From Bacillus crepusculi (lineage in GTDB: Bacteria > Bacillota > Bacilli > Bacillales > Bacillaceae), in NCBI RefSeq assembly GCF_014764715.1, contig NZ_JACXXE010000002.1, forward strand, positions 124,001-188,000: a stretch of DNA of 64,000 nt. Reading direction: 5' to 3'. The position numbers and the translations under genes are program-made. This document shows positions 28,075 through 39,437 of the stretch, one piece after another (positions within the stretch are counted from its first letter, which is position 1; each line of letters begins with the position of its first letter). Below the pieces are notes generated by a model, which did no database searches, was not told where the DNA came from, and was given only the letters and a program-made list of their open reading frames with translations.

Positions 28075-28617
28075 TTATCTCGGAGAATACGTTGACATAG
28101 AGTATGGATAGTCATATTGAATTTCCCCGTCAAACGTAATGTAATCGAGGTAGATCGTTAACAGTAAGTATCGTGTTCCTGTCTTGCTGTCACTAATGAC
28201 AATGTGGTCACGTCCTGCGGCTTCAATGACCCCTCGGAAAATCTTCGAATTCCATTCCTTACTCGCCTCAAACGTCATATAAATCGTGGCTACTTTGCCT
28301 CGGTTCAATCTTAAAATATTTTCAATATAGGACTGTTCAATGGGCAGCTGACCGGTGACATTCTGCTGATAAATTGGTCCAGAAGGAATTTGATAGGGCT
28401 GCCCGCCGCTCTGCGCACCTTGGCCTCCTTGTGAAGTACCAGTAGACGGCATTGGCGGAAAACCTTGCTGCATTTGACCTTGCATTTGACCCTGCGTTTG
28501 GGGAGGGACTGAATAACCCATCTGCTGCGCAGGATACGGATTTGCTCCATATTGTTGCTGGCGAAAATCTTGACCTTCGAAACCCGAACCCTGCCCAAAT
28601 TGATTTTTCAATTTCAT
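28075..28617 (-). CDS. gerQ: Spore coat protein GerQ
   Basis: 180 residues. A Gln/Gly/Pro/Tyr-rich N-terminal half (QMQGQMQQGFPP and similar) is followed by the conserved C-terminal GerQ domain from about residue 80 (YIENILRLNRGKVATIYMTFE). In B. subtilis GerQ is cross-linked into the coat by transglutaminase Tgl through N-terminal lysines and is required for CwlJ localisation; here Lys2 and Lys4 are present. GGAGG precedes the ATG at 28617. A sigma-E promoter lies about 85 bp upstream. cwlJ is not adjacent. Confidence 0.9.
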   Translation of the reverse strand: MKLKNQFGQGSGFEGQDFRQQQYGANPYPAQQMGYSVPPQTQGQMQGQMQQGFPPMPSTGTSQGGQGAQSGGQPYQIPSGPIYQQNVTGQLPIEQSYIENILRLNRGKVATIYMTFEASKEWNSKIFRGVIEAAGRDHIVISDSKTGTRYLLLTIYLDYITFDGEIQYDYPYSMSTYSPR

Positions 28618-28700
28618 AACGTTCCTCCTCTTTCCTCATGATGTTCTAAACAGAAGGCGTTTAGGCGCCTGTTGTTTCCATAGCATTCTTTCTCTCTTTC

Positions 28701-28727
28701 ACACTATGAGACAGGAGGGGAGAATAT
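28701..28727 (-). promoter_or_regulatory. Sigma-E promoter of gerQ
   Basis: On the minus strand ATATT (28723-28727) is separated by 14 bases from CATAGTGT (28701-28708), close to the sigma-E consensus kmATATT-N14-15-CATACAnT. This agrees with mother-cell expression of gerQ in B. subtilis. Confidence 0.7.
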
Positions 28728-28852
28728 GTACATTGAACGAAAAAAAGGAACTGCCATGCAGTTCCCCAGCGTGTAGACAAACCATCGCATTCTGCACTAG
28801 TCCTGCGGTCCGGTGCTAACGAATGTCACATTCACGCGGAAAAGAAGACAAA

Positions 28853-28884
28853 GGGCTAAAATGAAGATCATTTTAGCCCTTTTT
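28853..28884. terminator. Terminator of the Yip1-family gene
   Basis: GGGCTAAAATG (28853-28863) / CATTTTAGCCC (28869-28879) perfect 11-bp stem. The stop of the minus-strand gene abuts it. Between it and the gerQ promoter there is about 120 bp with only a small GGAACTG/CAGTTCC hairpin near 28750. Confidence 0.75.
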
Positions 28885-29557
28885 ACATGATCCAGCTGAC
28901 AGCCCGCTGGACATCAAATAGAAGTGTCATGACTAGAAAAAACGCGGCCAGTGGCGTGATGACAACAATGAAGGCCTGCCATAATTTTAGCTTCATCACA
29001 GCGACTATGCCTAATACAGCCATTCCGAATATCCATGTTTTTGTATATGCATCAGTCAGTGTCAAAAAATCGAGATAATACCATACTTCATAATGCTGAT
29101 CTAAATAGGGTGAGATTTTCACAAATGTATACGGACCAAGCATTCCAACAGTGAAAATCCAAGTGATAGAAAATAAAGCAGAAGGAAAAAGGACCGTTAG
29201 CGTGCAGGCTTTGAGCACATCTCGATACGCCGTTTGACTGCCGAAAAACAGACGTCCTAACCACTTCATAACGAGTGCACCGAAAAAAAGAATGATATTG
29301 CCTGCCAAAATACCAAATCCTGCTCCGTGTAACAAAATAAAAGGGAATGGAATATGATTGCCCATATACTCGCTAAAATAACCTTCGTAGATCCAGCTCG
29401 TACCAGCGATACTTGCAAGGAGCATCATCAGCCAAATCGGAATAGAGGAATGTTGATATGAGCGAATAATCGTTTTTGTCGCGACAAAAATTTTAAAAAA
29501 CCGAAAAAATCCTTTTGTTTCCTCTTCTTGGGAGAGATCATTCTTCATAGCTTCCAA
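28883..29557 (-). CDS. Yip1-family membrane protein
   Basis: 224 residues with five hydrophobic segments, the layout of the YIP1 (PF04893-type) family: WLMMLLASIAGTSWIYEGYF, a HIPFPFILLHGAG loop, and helices to the C-terminus. Function unknown. The start is TTG at 29557 with AAAGGAG 10 bases upstream. Divergent from spsA. Confidence 0.75.
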   Translation of the reverse strand: MEAMKNDLSQEEETKGFFRFFKIFVATKTIIRSYQHSSIPIWLMMLLASIAGTSWIYEGYFSEYMGNHIPFPFILLHGAGFGILAGNIILFFGALVMKWLGRLFFGSQTAYRDVLKACTLTVLFPSALFSITWIFTVGMLGPYTFVKISPYLDQHYEVWYYLDFLTLTDAYTKTWIFGMAVLGIVAVMKLKLWQAFIVVITPLAAFFLVMTLLFDVQRAVSWIM

Positions 29558-29656
29558 TGTTTTTTACTCCTTTAATACACATATAAATGATTACTTATAT
29601 TACCAAAAAGTTCACGTTTTTCAAAGATAGATCAGTAAAAAAACACAATTTTATAA

Positions 29657-30505
<849 letters not shown>

Positions 30506-30511
30506 CCTGAA

Positions 30512-31924
30512 GTGACGCACTATATTCATCATTATTGGCAAGTGTACTTTGAGTATGTGAATCTCATGAAGGACTTGTCCTATAAGCACATCCCACTTGG
30601 ATTGATCAGTAATTTTTATCAATACATCAGCCCTGAAGTGAGAGAACGTATGGAAGATGAAGCGTTTGGTCAAGAACTGACAACCGCTTGTCCATCACCG
30701 GAGGAGATTCAGCCATTTTTTGATCAGCATAAACAGCAGATCAAGCGTATCGCTTATCGTCCAGCGAATGGAAAGGTGTTGCTTCATTTCGAACACCTGC
30801 GTTTTACTGAATCCAATTACGCCCGGTTCCATCCGGATCAAACAGTGGTGCTTGCTCGCTGGAAGAAGGCTGATTATTTCGGATTACCGGTCATCAGCAA
30901 GCCGGAATTAGCCGGAGAGGTTAATAAAGAATCCCATGCTGAATATATTGAAAAAGCAAATGATCTACTGAAACCTTACGCCGAGCACCCTGTCTTTGGC
31001 AATGTCTTTTTTAGAGAAAAACTTCGGAAGGACATCGTGCAATTTATTGATGTGATTGACCAGACAGAAACACTATTTGACATGCAGCCGATTGTAGCCG
31101 TCGTTGTTGGTACGACAGAAGATGTTTACAGCCGCGTACTCGCTCTGCAAACAGTGAAACGCCATCTCACGAGTATCTGCCTTCAGCACGGCGCGCTTAT
31201 GGGAGATGAAGCCTTTTTGCCGATTTTCACCACCTGCCACGGGGTGTTTGGAAAGTATGAAAAGGACTGGTATGAAGGCAAAGGCTGTCAGCCTGAGCAG
31301 GTGGAGATCACAGGTCATCCAAGATTTGATTTGGTGAAGGAACGAACGCCGCTTCAACAGGAACTCATCTTTCGTAAATTGAACTTCAGTCCAGCCCAAA
31401 AGACAGTGCTTGTGGCAACGCAGCCGTTTTCAGAAGCTTTCTATGGTGATGTTCTTAGAACGATTGCAAAACAGAGGGACATTCAGCTGATCATAAAGCC
31501 GCATCCGTGGGAAATCGCCCGAAACCGTTTGACTGAGTATGTGGCCATCGAGCAGGCGGGGAAACTTACAAGGTTGATTAAAAAAGAAATCGACTTGTAT
31601 GACCTGTTGCCATGTGTGGATATGGTCATCACGCTTACATCAACAGTCGGTCTTGAAGCAATGCTTTTTGAAAAGAGTGTGCTGATCGGGAAAATGACAG
31701 AAGGCAGAAGATACCCATATTACGAGTCGCTTGGTAGCTATCATATGGAAAATCCTGTTGAACTAGCTGAGAAAGCGATCCGTATTTTGTCGGATGACCA
31801 AGAGATGAAGCTGGCGAAGCAGCAAGGAGCTCATTTCATTAAACAACATTATCCGCATGCGCGATCGACCGATGTTCTGCTTTCTCTGCTCAAAACAAAA
31901 ACAGGTGTGGATTTTCAGAGATGA
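30512..31924 (+). CDS. spsB: Spore coat polysaccharide protein SpsB
   Basis: 470 residues. The C-terminal half resembles CDP-glycerol glycerophosphotransferase/GT-B enzymes (QPFSEAFYGDVLR, IIKPHPWE, then TSTVGLEAMLFEKSVLIG). Probably transfers a sugar or polyol phosphate during spore polysaccharide synthesis. The start is GTG at 30512; the ribosome site GGGAGATG is weak, suggesting coupling to spsA, 6 bp upstream. Confidence 0.9.
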   Translation: MTHYIHHYWQVYFEYVNLMKDLSYKHIPLGLISNFYQYISPEVRERMEDEAFGQELTTACPSPEEIQPFFDQHKQQIKRIAYRPANGKVLLHFEHLRFTESNYARFHPDQTVVLARWKKADYFGLPVISKPELAGEVNKESHAEYIEKANDLLKPYAEHPVFGNVFFREKLRKDIVQFIDVIDQTETLFDMQPIVAVVVGTTEDVYSRVLALQTVKRHLTSICLQHGALMGDEAFLPIFTTCHGVFGKYEKDWYEGKGCQPEQVEITGHPRFDLVKERTPLQQELIFRKLNFSPAQKTVLVATQPFSEAFYGDVLRTIAKQRDIQLIIKPHPWEIARNRLTEYVAIEQAGKLTRLIKKEIDLYDLLPCVDMVITLTSTVGLEAMLFEKSVLIGKMTEGRRYPYYESLGSYHMENPVELAEKAIRILSDDQEMKLAKQQGAHFIKQHYPHARSTDVLLSLLKTKTGVDFQR

Positions 31925-31945
31925 AGATAGGGGTGTGCAAGCGAA

Positions 31946-33124
31946 ATGGGACAAAAGAGAGCACAATTTCTTCCTTATGCATTGCCTTTCATTGAGCAGG
32001 AGGAAATTGACGAAGTCATTGAAACATTAAAGTCCGGCTGGCTGTCAACCGGACCAAAAGTGAGGCAATTTGAAGAAGAATTTCGGCAGCTGACAGGTGC
32101 AAAACACGCGATAGCTGTCAATTCATGTACAGCTGCTCTATTTTTAACGTTAAAGGCGAGAGGGATTGGGGTTGGTGATGAGGTGATCACAACCCCACTG
32201 ACGTTTTGCGCAACAGCCAATACCATCATCCATACGGGGGCAACGCCTATTTTTGTGGATATTGATCCAGCGACACTCAATCTGGATGCAGAGAAATTGG
32301 AAGCGGCCATCACACCGCATACAAAAGCGATTGTACCTGTTCATTTTGCTGGTCAATCGTGCGATATGGACCGGATTTTGGCCATTGCCAAAAAATACGA
32401 TTTGTTTGTGCTAGAGGATGCTGCTCATGCCCTTTATACGACGTATCATGGTCAGCCCATTGGATCAATTGGTGATGCAACCGCCTTTAGTTTTTATGCG
32501 ACGAAAAATATTGCGACCGGAGAAGGCGGCATGCTGACGACAAATGATGATGCACTTGCTGCTCGAATCAGAAGACTAGCGCTCCATGGGATGAACAAGG
32601 GAGCGTGGAATCGCTATGGAGAAAAGGGAACATGGTACTACGAGGTTGAGGAACCTGGCTATAAAATGAACATGTTTGACGTGCAGGCGTCGTTAGGGCT
32701 TGTTCAGCTAAGCAGGCTGGATGACATGCAGGCGCGCAGAGAACAGATTGCCAGGGCATACAATCAGGCTTTTCAAAAAGAAGCAGGGCTGATCCTGCCG
32801 CCTGTCCATGAAGAGGGAAGACATGCATGGCATTTGTACGTGCTGCAAGTGGACCCGAAAGAAGCATTCATCACACGTGATGAGATGATTGATCAGCTGC
32901 AAAAAGAGTATAAAATCGGCACGAGTGTTCACTTTATTCCTGTTCATTTGCATCCATATTACGAGCAAACCTACAACTATTCACCAGAGGATTTCCCTGA
33001 ATCGCTCACCTATTATAAGCGGACTCTCTCACTTCCTCTTTATCCAAGTATGACAGATGAAGATGTACAGGATGTCACTCATGCGGTGTTGTCTATTTTA
33101 AAAGAAAAGAAGGTGTCTTCATGA
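31946..33124 (+). CDS. spsC: PLP-dependent sugar aminotransferase SpsC
   Basis: 392 residues. DegT/DnrJ/EryC1-family aminotransferase, likely acting on a nucleotide-activated keto-sugar. Seen: the family N-terminus QEEIDEVIETLKSGWLSTGP, the DAAHAL PLP-contact Asp, and the Schiff-base Lys in FYATKNIATGEGGM. By order (aminotransferase, acetyltransferase, NeuB-like synthase, cytidylyltransferase, PseG-like hydrolase) it corresponds to PseC-type enzymes. It overlaps spsD by four bases. Confidence 0.92.
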   Translation: MGQKRAQFLPYALPFIEQEEIDEVIETLKSGWLSTGPKVRQFEEEFRQLTGAKHAIAVNSCTAALFLTLKARGIGVGDEVITTPLTFCATANTIIHTGATPIFVDIDPATLNLDAEKLEAAITPHTKAIVPVHFAGQSCDMDRILAIAKKYDLFVLEDAAHALYTTYHGQPIGSIGDATAFSFYATKNIATGEGGMLTTNDDALAARIRRLALHGMNKGAWNRYGEKGTWYYEVEEPGYKMNMFDVQASLGLVQLSRLDDMQARREQIARAYNQAFQKEAGLILPPVHEEGRHAWHLYVLQVDPKEAFITRDEMIDQLQKEYKIGTSVHFIPVHLHPYYEQTYNYSPEDFPESLTYYKRTLSLPLYPSMTDEDVQDVTHAVLSILKEKKVSS

Positions 33125-33993
33125 AGGTCGTTCATGCAATAGACGATCAGGTGCTCTCCGCTTGGCTGGAGAAATATAACCATCAAGCTGAAAACATGAA
33201 CGCTTTTAAAAAGTTTGCCCTGGTCAGCGGTGCACAGCTTAAGGCAGTGCTTTTATACGAATGGTCAAAGTGGGAGAGTGGCATTTATGGTCAGCACATT
33301 TTCCATGTGAAGTACGTGGAAGCTGAGTCAGTGCTTCTCTTTAAAGAGCTGATGGAACGCTTCATCAATTGGATGCGAACAGAAAAATGTGATTTCTTCT
33401 TTTTGCGTCTGGACGCAGCAGATGTTCAAAAAAATCATATTGCACAGAAACTGTCGCATGTTTACTATGTCGGCGGGCTTACCCGGCTTGAGGCCCCGCC
33501 TGCACGAATCGACATGCCATCAGGTCATGATGTAGTCATCGATGAACCAGATGAAAAGGAGTATGATTCGGTCGTTTCACTTGGTCATCAAGCCTTTATG
33601 AAAAGCAGGTATGCCCTTGATCCTTTTTTAGATCAAAGGCTCGTCCAGCACTTCTATCAGGAATGGCTGAGAAATAATTTGTATGGACGTGCAGATATCA
33701 ATCTTGTGGCAAAGATGAACGGTGAAGTCGTTGGCATGATTCAAGGAAAGGCTATAGACAATAAAATGGCGATTGAGCTTTTTGCCATTAGATCAGATAT
33801 TCAAGGAAAAGGGATCGGGAAAAAGCTGTTTAGCGAGATGATGAAGGTATCCTATGACAGACAATATAGCTTCATCTCCGCTGGAACGCAGCTGCATAAT
33901 TTTCCTGCCATCCAGCTGTATGAAAAGATGGGATTTAGAACAAAAAATACCTTTTTGTATTACCATGTGTGGCCGAAAAAAGGAGAGAGGTAA
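33121..33993 (+). CDS. spsD: GNAT acetyltransferase SpsD
   Basis: 290 residues. The GNAT acetyl-CoA site is in the C-terminal half: FAIRSDIQGKGIGKKLFSEMM followed by NFPAIQLYEKMGF. The N-terminal half is a degenerate related domain. Probably acetylates the amino-sugar produced by SpsC. ATGA overlap with spsC indicates coupling. Confidence 0.9.
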   Translation: MKVVHAIDDQVLSAWLEKYNHQAENMNAFKKFALVSGAQLKAVLLYEWSKWESGIYGQHIFHVKYVEAESVLLFKELMERFINWMRTEKCDFFFLRLDAADVQKNHIAQKLSHVYYVGGLTRLEAPPARIDMPSGHDVVIDEPDEKEYDSVVSLGHQAFMKSRYALDPFLDQRLVQHFYQEWLRNNLYGRADINLVAKMNGEVVGMIQGKAIDNKMAIELFAIRSDIQGKGIGKKLFSEMMKVSYDRQYSFISAGTQLHNFPAIQLYEKMGFRTKNTFLYYHVWPKKGER

Positions 33994-33994
33994 G

Positions 33995-35119
33995 ATGGCG
34001 CATTTCTATATTGGAGATCGCAAAGTGGGAGATGGTGCACCTGTCTTTATCATTGCAGAGGCAGGTATTAACCATGATGGAAAACTGGATCAGGCGCTTG
34101 CTTTAATTGATGTGGCAAAAGAAGCAGGTGCCGATGCGGTGAAGTTTCAAATGTTTCAAGCTGATCGGATGTATCAAAAGGAACCGGGTTTGTACGAAAC
34201 GGCCAATGGAGAAGAGGTATCCATTTATTCGTTAGTGGAACAAATGGAGCTGCCGCCAGAATGGCTTCCGGCTTTATTAACACGTTGTGAGGAAAAGGGA
34301 CTGATGTTTTTAAGCACAGTGTGTGACGAGGAATCTGCGGATTTATTGAATCAAACCGATCCGCCTGCTTTTAAACTGGCATCCTATGAAATCAATCATT
34401 TACCTCTTTTGCGTCACACGGCTTATTTTCAAAAGCCAATCATTTTCTCAACAGCTGGGGCAACGATTGCCGATGTTCATGAAGCATATGAGGCGATTAC
34501 GAGCCAGCAAAATAAACAAATCGCCATCATGCATTGTGTGGCAAAGTATCCAGCACCTAGGGCATTCACGAACCTTCGTGTACTTCAAACCTTCATTTCA
34601 GCTTTTCCTGAGGCAGTCATTGGCTTTTCAGATCATAGTGAGCATCCAACGGAAGCGCCTGTTGCCGCTGTGAAGCTTGGGGCAGCAGTGATTGAAAAGC
34701 ATTTTACAGTAGATAAAACGTTGCCGGGAGCGGATCATTCGTTTGCCCTTAACCCTGAAGAATTAAAGGAAATGGTTCAGCAAATTCGAGCAGCAGAAAA
34801 GCAGCGAAATCAAACAGAAGCAGCCGCTCATTCTGTGCCTGAGGAGCTTCTGGGCAGTTCTTATAAAACGACAACAGCCATTGAAGGTCAGATCCGTGAA
34901 TTTGCGTATCGGGGGATTTTTACGACAAGAGACATTGCGAAGGGCGATACATTGACAGCAGAAAATCTAGCCGTGTTACGTCCAGGACAAAAAAGGCAAG
35001 GCCTGCATCCGCGATACATGGAGGTTTTACTTGGCGCAAAGGCTGTGAGAGACATTCCAGCCCATACAGGCGTTTCATGGAAAGACGTGCTCGCGCAGGA
35101 GTTTCGAGATGATCAATGA
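33995..35119 (+). CDS. spsE: NeuB-family nonulosonic acid synthase SpsE
   Basis: 374 residues. NeuB-type enzymes condense phosphoenolpyruvate with a hexose derivative to give a sialic-acid-like nine-carbon sugar. Seen: FIIAEAGINHDGKLDQAL, DAVKFQMFQ, GFSDHSEHP and KHFTVDKTLPGADHSFAL. A C-terminal SAF/antifreeze-like domain (about 305-370) is present. The ATG at 33995 has AAAGGAGAGAGG upstream; a longer open frame (from 33854) lies inside spsD and is rejected. Confidence 0.93.
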   Translation: MAHFYIGDRKVGDGAPVFIIAEAGINHDGKLDQALALIDVAKEAGADAVKFQMFQADRMYQKEPGLYETANGEEVSIYSLVEQMELPPEWLPALLTRCEEKGLMFLSTVCDEESADLLNQTDPPAFKLASYEINHLPLLRHTAYFQKPIIFSTAGATIADVHEAYEAITSQQNKQIAIMHCVAKYPAPRAFTNLRVLQTFISAFPEAVIGFSDHSEHPTEAPVAAVKLGAAVIEKHFTVDKTLPGADHSFALNPEELKEMVQQIRAAEKQRNQTEAAAHSVPEELLGSSYKTTTAIEGQIREFAYRGIFTTRDIAKGDTLTAENLAVLRPGQKRQGLHPRYMEVLLGAKAVRDIPAHTGVSWKDVLAQEFRDDQ

Positions 35120-35849
35120 TGTGCTTTTTATCATACAGGCTAGGATGGGTTCAACAAGACTGCCAAAAAAGGTGATGAAACCGATTGGGGGGATGGCGCT
35201 GATCGATTTCATTGTGGAGCGGGTAAAGCAGTCCAACCATTACAATCACAAAACGCAAAACCTCATGATCGCCACAACAGTCGAGGCAGAAGATGACATA
35301 TTGGCTCACTATTGTTTATCAAAGGGCTATAAGGTGTTTCGAGGCAGTGAGATGGATGTACTTCAGCGATTTGCACAGATTGTGCGCCAGTTTGAACCAC
35401 AAACTGTTGTACGTTTAACAGGAGATAATCCATTCATAGATCCAGCACTTTTGTCGAAAATGCTTGAAAGACATAGACAGGAGAAGGCTGATTACACGTA
35501 TACGAACGGAACACCACTCGGTATTTCCGGGGAAATGATTGCCGCACCTATTTTAAGTGACATCGACAATTTTCTCCTGACGCAGCCAGAGCGTGAGCAT
35601 GTCACACTGTACATCAGAAAGCACCCGGAGCAATTTCACCTTCAATTATTCACACCGCCCAAAGAACTTGCATATCCTGCTTATCGATTCACGATTGATA
35701 CAGAGGAAGATTACGTGTTTGCCACCCGTTTACTTGAGAAAGCTGGTGGTTCCATTGCTGTGCCAGCAGCTAAGCTGATTTCCATCTGTGAACAAGATCC
35801 AGACATTGTTCGGTTGAATCAATTTGTGAGACAGAAGGATGCTGAATGA
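35109..35849 (+). CDS. spsF: Cytidylyltransferase-like protein SpsF
   Basis: 246 residues. CMP-KDO/CMP-sialate synthetase-like nucleotidyltransferase: FIIQARMGSTRLPKKVMKP is the nucleotide-binding loop, followed by VRLTGDNPFIDP. It probably activates the SpsE product with CMP. The start at 35109 overlaps spsE by 11 bases; AGGAG lies 7 bases upstream inside spsE. Confidence 0.92.
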   Translation: MINDVLFIIQARMGSTRLPKKVMKPIGGMALIDFIVERVKQSNHYNHKTQNLMIATTVEAEDDILAHYCLSKGYKVFRGSEMDVLQRFAQIVRQFEPQTVVRLTGDNPFIDPALLSKMLERHRQEKADYTYTNGTPLGISGEMIAAPILSDIDNFLLTQPEREHVTLYIRKHPEQFHLQLFTPPKELAYPAYRFTIDTEEDYVFATRLLEKAGGSIAVPAAKLISICEQDPDIVRLNQFVRQKDAE

Positions 35850-36874
35850 ATAAAAAAATCATGATCGTTGTCTATGGTGGTTTTTTAAGAGGGATGGGGC
35901 ATGTCGTCAGAATGAAGCGGCTAGCAAGGGGGCTGCTTGAGGATGGAAGTGACCTATTTTTCTATACTAATGAGCGGATTTGTGTAGAAATGCTTTCACA
36001 TCCAGAGTGGCATGTCCACATGGTGCAGGAGTCGAATGCGCTCCTTCAGCTACAGCAAGACATGAAGGAGCTGAAGCCAGATCTTCTGCTGATTGATGTG
36101 CTTGAATGTGACTTGGACTTTCTTCGAATGATCAAGAATTCCTGCGGCTCTGCAAAGCTGGTCTTATTCGAAGAAAAGAGAGAAGAAGCCTGCCAGCTTG
36201 CAGATGCGGTCGTGAACGGCATTTATGGAGGACTGGATGAAAGGCACATGCAAGTAAAGGGAACTTCATATTATCATGGAACTCCATATTTGTTGTTAGA
36301 TCACGAGATTGGCAGATTAAAAGACACATATGAGGTTCGAAAAGAATGCAAACAGGTAGTCATCAGTCTTGGGGGCAGTGATCCACGCGGATTGTTATCA
36401 AAGGCTGTATCAGCACTTCTCTCAGCAAATCATTTACACATTCTAGCGGTTACAGGAAAAGCCTCTCACATCAAAGAACATGTGGAGGCTGATCATGTTC
36501 AAATCATTCGTCATACAGATCAATTATCTGCTCGTCTATGGGAAGCTGATTTGGCTATTGTTGCAGGCGGGATGACGTTATATGAGGCGGTTTGTATCGG
36601 GGTGCCTAGCATTGTACTTTCACAAGTAGACCATCAAGCAGTCACAGCCAGTCATTTCGCGCAAAAGGGAGCCTGTCTGCACCTTGGATTAGGTGATCAA
36701 GTGGGTGAAAAAGAGATATTGCGTGCTGCTCGAAGGCTGTCCGGCAGCTATTTTCTCCGTAGGAGCATCCATCTCAATGGACGGACACTCATTGATGGAA
36801 AAGGAACTGAACGAGTGAAAAACATTCTTATACAACTCATGAACCATCACCAAAAAGAACATAAGGATGTGTAG
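35846..36874 (+). CDS. spsG: PseG-like protein SpsG
   Basis: 342 residues. Resembles the UDP-sugar hydrolase PseG/GT28-like fold: [20 protein letters not shown] at the N-terminus and [22 protein letters not shown] at the C-terminus. In pseudaminic acid synthesis PseG removes UDP from the acetylated intermediate before the NeuB step. ATGA overlap with spsF. Confidence 0.9.
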   Translation: MNKKIMIVVYGGFLRGMGHVVRMKRLARGLLEDGSDLFFYTNERICVEMLSHPEWHVHMVQESNALLQLQQDMKELKPDLLLIDVLECDLDFLRMIKNSCGSAKLVLFEEKREEACQLADAVVNGIYGGLDERHMQVKGTSYYHGTPYLLLDHEIGRLKDTYEVRKECKQVVISLGGSDPRGLLSKAVSALLSANHLHILAVTGKASHIKEHVEADHVQIIRHTDQLSARLWEADLAIVAGGMTLYEAVCIGVPSIVLSQVDHQAVTASHFAQKGACLHLGLGDQVGEKEILRAARRLSGSYFLRRSIHLNGRTLIDGKGTERVKNILIQLMNHHQKEHKDV

Positions 36875-36876
36875 AT

Positions 36877-37617
36877 GTGAAGGGAGTTATTTTAGCAGGA
36901 GGAAAGGGATCGCGACTGGCACCACTAACAAAGATTTTTAACAAACATTTATTGCCGGTTGGTCCATATCCGATGATTTATTGGTCATTGTTCAAACTGA
37001 AAGAAGCGGGTATTGTAGATGTGATGCTGATTTCACAAAAAGAACAAATCCCGCTGTTTCAAAAATTGCTTGAAGGCGATCAGGGACTTGGGATGAATAT
37101 TGTTTATCAAATACAGCCAGAGGCTTCTGGTATTTCGGACGGTTTATCCTATGCAAAGCCCTTTGTAGAAGAGGAGAAGTTTGTGCTCATGCTTGGTGAT
37201 AATGTATTTGAGGATTCATTAAGCCCCTTTGTCGAAGCCTTTCAGCAGCAAGAAAGAGGGGCCAAGGTTCTTTTGAAGGAAGTGGCAGATCCGAAGCGGT
37301 TTGGCATTGCAGAAATTGATGCTGCGCACCACCGGATTTTATCAATAGAAGAAAAACCAGAGCATCCGCGTTCGTCTTACTGCGTCACAGGTATCTATTT
37401 TTATGATCAAGAAGTCTTTCAATATATTGAGGAAATCTCGCCGTCAGATCGAGGCGAATTAGAGATTACGGACGTGAATAATCTCTATATCTCAAATAGC
37501 CAGCTTACCTATGATATGTTAAATGGATGGTGGATTGATGCCGGAACACATGAATCTCTTCACCAAGCATCTACGAAAATGTTTGAAACGATGAAGAAAA
37601 AAGAGGGATATGAATGA
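36877..37617 (+). CDS. spsI: Glucose-1-phosphate thymidylyltransferase SpsI
   Basis: 246 residues. RmlA-family enzyme making dTDP-glucose. Signature [16 protein letters not shown] at the N-terminus, LGDNVFEDS for the metal Asp, and [12 protein letters not shown] near the end. The start is GTG at 36877 with AAGGATG upstream. First step of the dTDP-rhamnose module spsIJKL. Confidence 0.93.
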   Translation: MKGVILAGGKGSRLAPLTKIFNKHLLPVGPYPMIYWSLFKLKEAGIVDVMLISQKEQIPLFQKLLEGDQGLGMNIVYQIQPEASGISDGLSYAKPFVEEEKFVLMLGDNVFEDSLSPFVEAFQQQERGAKVLLKEVADPKRFGIAEIDAAHHRILSIEEKPEHPRSSYCVTGIYFYDQEVFQYIEEISPSDRGELEITDVNNLYISNSQLTYDMLNGWWIDAGTHESLHQASTKMFETMKKKEGYE

Positions 37618-38579
37618 CGAAGTCTTATTTAATTACAGGCGGAGCGGGATTTATTGGGCTGAATTTTGTGAAGCTGCTGCTTCGGGAATCAGATATCCGG
37701 CTCACCATATTTGATAAATTAACGTATGCCAGTCATCCAAAAGAAATGGATGAATTATCTAAACTATCACAATTCCGTTTTATTCAAGGGGATATTACTC
37801 AGCAGCATGAGCTGGATCAAGTATTTGACGAAGCCTATGATGCCATCATTCATTTTGCAGCAGAATCGCATGTTGATCGCAGTATTGAATCAGCAGAACC
37901 TTTTATTCAAACAAACGTCCTCGGTACCTATCGTATGCTGGAAGCGGTCTTAAAGGGAAAGGCGAACAAACTCGTTCATATTTCAACAGATGAAGTATAT
38001 GGAGATTTGGAGCTCGATGATCCTGCTTTCACAGAACAAACACCACTTTCACCAAACAATCCTTATTCAGCAAGTAAGGCGAGTTCAGACCTGCTTGTGA
38101 AATCCTATATCCACACCCACCAATTACCCGCCATGATCACACGATGCAGTAACAACTATGGACCGTATCAGCATGAGGAGAAATTAATACCGACCATTAT
38201 TAGAAAAGCGGTCAATGGTGAAAAAATTCCGATTTATGGAGATGGTCTTCAGATTCGTGATTGGCTGTATGTAGAGGATCATGCAAAAGCTGTGAAGCAG
38301 GTAGTCGAGAACGGGACTGCCGGGCAGGTATACAATATTGGCGGCGGCAACGAAAAAACGAATCTCGATTTAACCAAAACCATTTTGACACAGCTCGGCA
38401 TCAGTCATGATCAAATAGCGTTTATTCAAGACCGAAAAGGACATGACAGACGGTATGCCATTGATGCTAGTAAGCTAAAAGGAGAGCTCGGCTGGACGCA
38501 GGAGACTTCATTTGAAGAAGGTATCAAAAAAACGATCAATTGGTATCGTGCCAAATACGATCAGAGCGAAGAAGGGTGA
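37614..38579 (+). CDS. spsJ: dTDP-glucose 4,6-dehydratase SpsJ
   Basis: 321 residues. RmlB family, NAD-dependent extended [13 protein letters not shown], the STDEVYGDL motif with active-site Asp-Glu, and YSASKASSD with Tyr-x-x-x-Lys. Converts dTDP-glucose to the 4-keto-6-deoxy intermediate. ATGA overlap with spsI. Confidence 0.94.
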   Translation: MTKSYLITGGAGFIGLNFVKLLLRESDIRLTIFDKLTYASHPKEMDELSKLSQFRFIQGDITQQHELDQVFDEAYDAIIHFAAESHVDRSIESAEPFIQTNVLGTYRMLEAVLKGKANKLVHISTDEVYGDLELDDPAFTEQTPLSPNNPYSASKASSDLLVKSYIHTHQLPAMITRCSNNYGPYQHEEKLIPTIIRKAVNGEKIPIYGDGLQIRDWLYVEDHAKAVKQVVENGTAGQVYNIGGGNEKTNLDLTKTILTQLGISHDQIAFIQDRKGHDRRYAIDASKLKGELGWTQETSFEEGIKKTINWYRAKYDQSEEG

Positions 38580-38582
38580 CGG

Positions 38583-39437
38583 ATGAAAGTTCTAATCACC
38601 GGTGCAGGCGGTCAATTAGGAAAAGAATTGACCAAACAGCTTAAGGAAAAAAGCATCACCGTCATTGCTTTAACAAGGAGCATGCTCAATATCGCAGACC
38701 AGCAAGCAGTCAGACACGCGATGAGACACTTCTGTCCTGATATTGTTGTCAGTGCGGCAGCATATACATCTGTTGATCAATGTGAAACAGAAACGGAAAA
38801 GGCGTATCTTGTGAACGGCATTGGCGCCTACTATACAGCGATGGAAGCAAAGAATGTAGGGGCTGATGTGTTACATGTCAGCACAGATTATGTGTTTGAC
38901 GGGCAAGCGGATACCCCTTATCAGGTCGATGCACAAGCAGATCCTCAAACCATTTATGGAAAGAGTAAAAAGCTTGGCGAGGAATTGATTCATCTTGTGT
39001 CAGACGAAGTGAAAATCATCCGTACATCGTGGCTCTACGGACATGAGGGCCATAACTTTGTCAACACCATTCTTCGGCTCGCTGAAACGAAGGATCATTT
39101 GCGCATCGTAAACGATCAAGTAGGATCACCGACTTATACAAAGGATGTAGCAGAGGCCTTGATTCATTTATTTGATCAAAAGGCAGGCGTGTATCATGTC
39201 AGTAACCGAGAAAGCTGTTCCTGGTTTGATTTTGCGTCAGAAATTGTGGCAAAAAGCGGCCTGTCTACCACCATTGAGCCGATTTCCACGGAAGAGTACG
39301 GCTTCCAAACACCTCGTCCAGCCTATTCTGTGTTAGATCTTCAAGCGATTGAAGCCACAGGCTGGCAGCCGAGGCACTGGAAGGATGCACTTCACGAATA
39401 TTTGCAGAAGGAAGGGAGATGGCATCAGCATGATTGA
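38583..39437 (+). CDS. spsK: dTDP-4-dehydrorhamnose reductase SpsK
   Basis: 284 residues. RmlD family: GAGGQLGKELTKQL nucleotide loop, STDYVFDGQ, and YGKSKKLGEE catalytic Tyr/Lys. Carries out the last reduction to dTDP-L-rhamnose. It lies 3 bp after spsJ; its last bases overlap spsL. Confidence 0.94.
   Translation: MKVLITGAGGQLGKELTKQLKEKSITVIALTRSMLNIADQQAVRHAMRHFCPDIVVSAAAYTSVDQCETETEKAYLVNGIGAYYTAMEAKNVGADVLHVSTDYVFDGQADTPYQVDAQADPQTIYGKSKKLGEELIHLVSDEVKIIRTSWLYGHEGHNFVNTILRLAETKDHLRIVNDQVGSPTYTKDVAEALIHLFDQKAGVYHVSNRESCSWFDFASEIVAKSGLSTTIEPISTEEYGFQTPRPAYSVLDLQAIEATGWQPRHWKDALHEYLQKEGRWHQHD

Noticed and set aside
28750..28768. GGAACTG/CAGTTCC hairpin as a terminator or small RNA
   Set aside because: Short stem, no T run, lies upstream of gerQ; no evidence for an RNA.
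33854..33994. Extended start of spsE inside spsD
   Set aside because: No ribosome site; the ATG at 33995 has a strong site and starts like other NeuB proteins.
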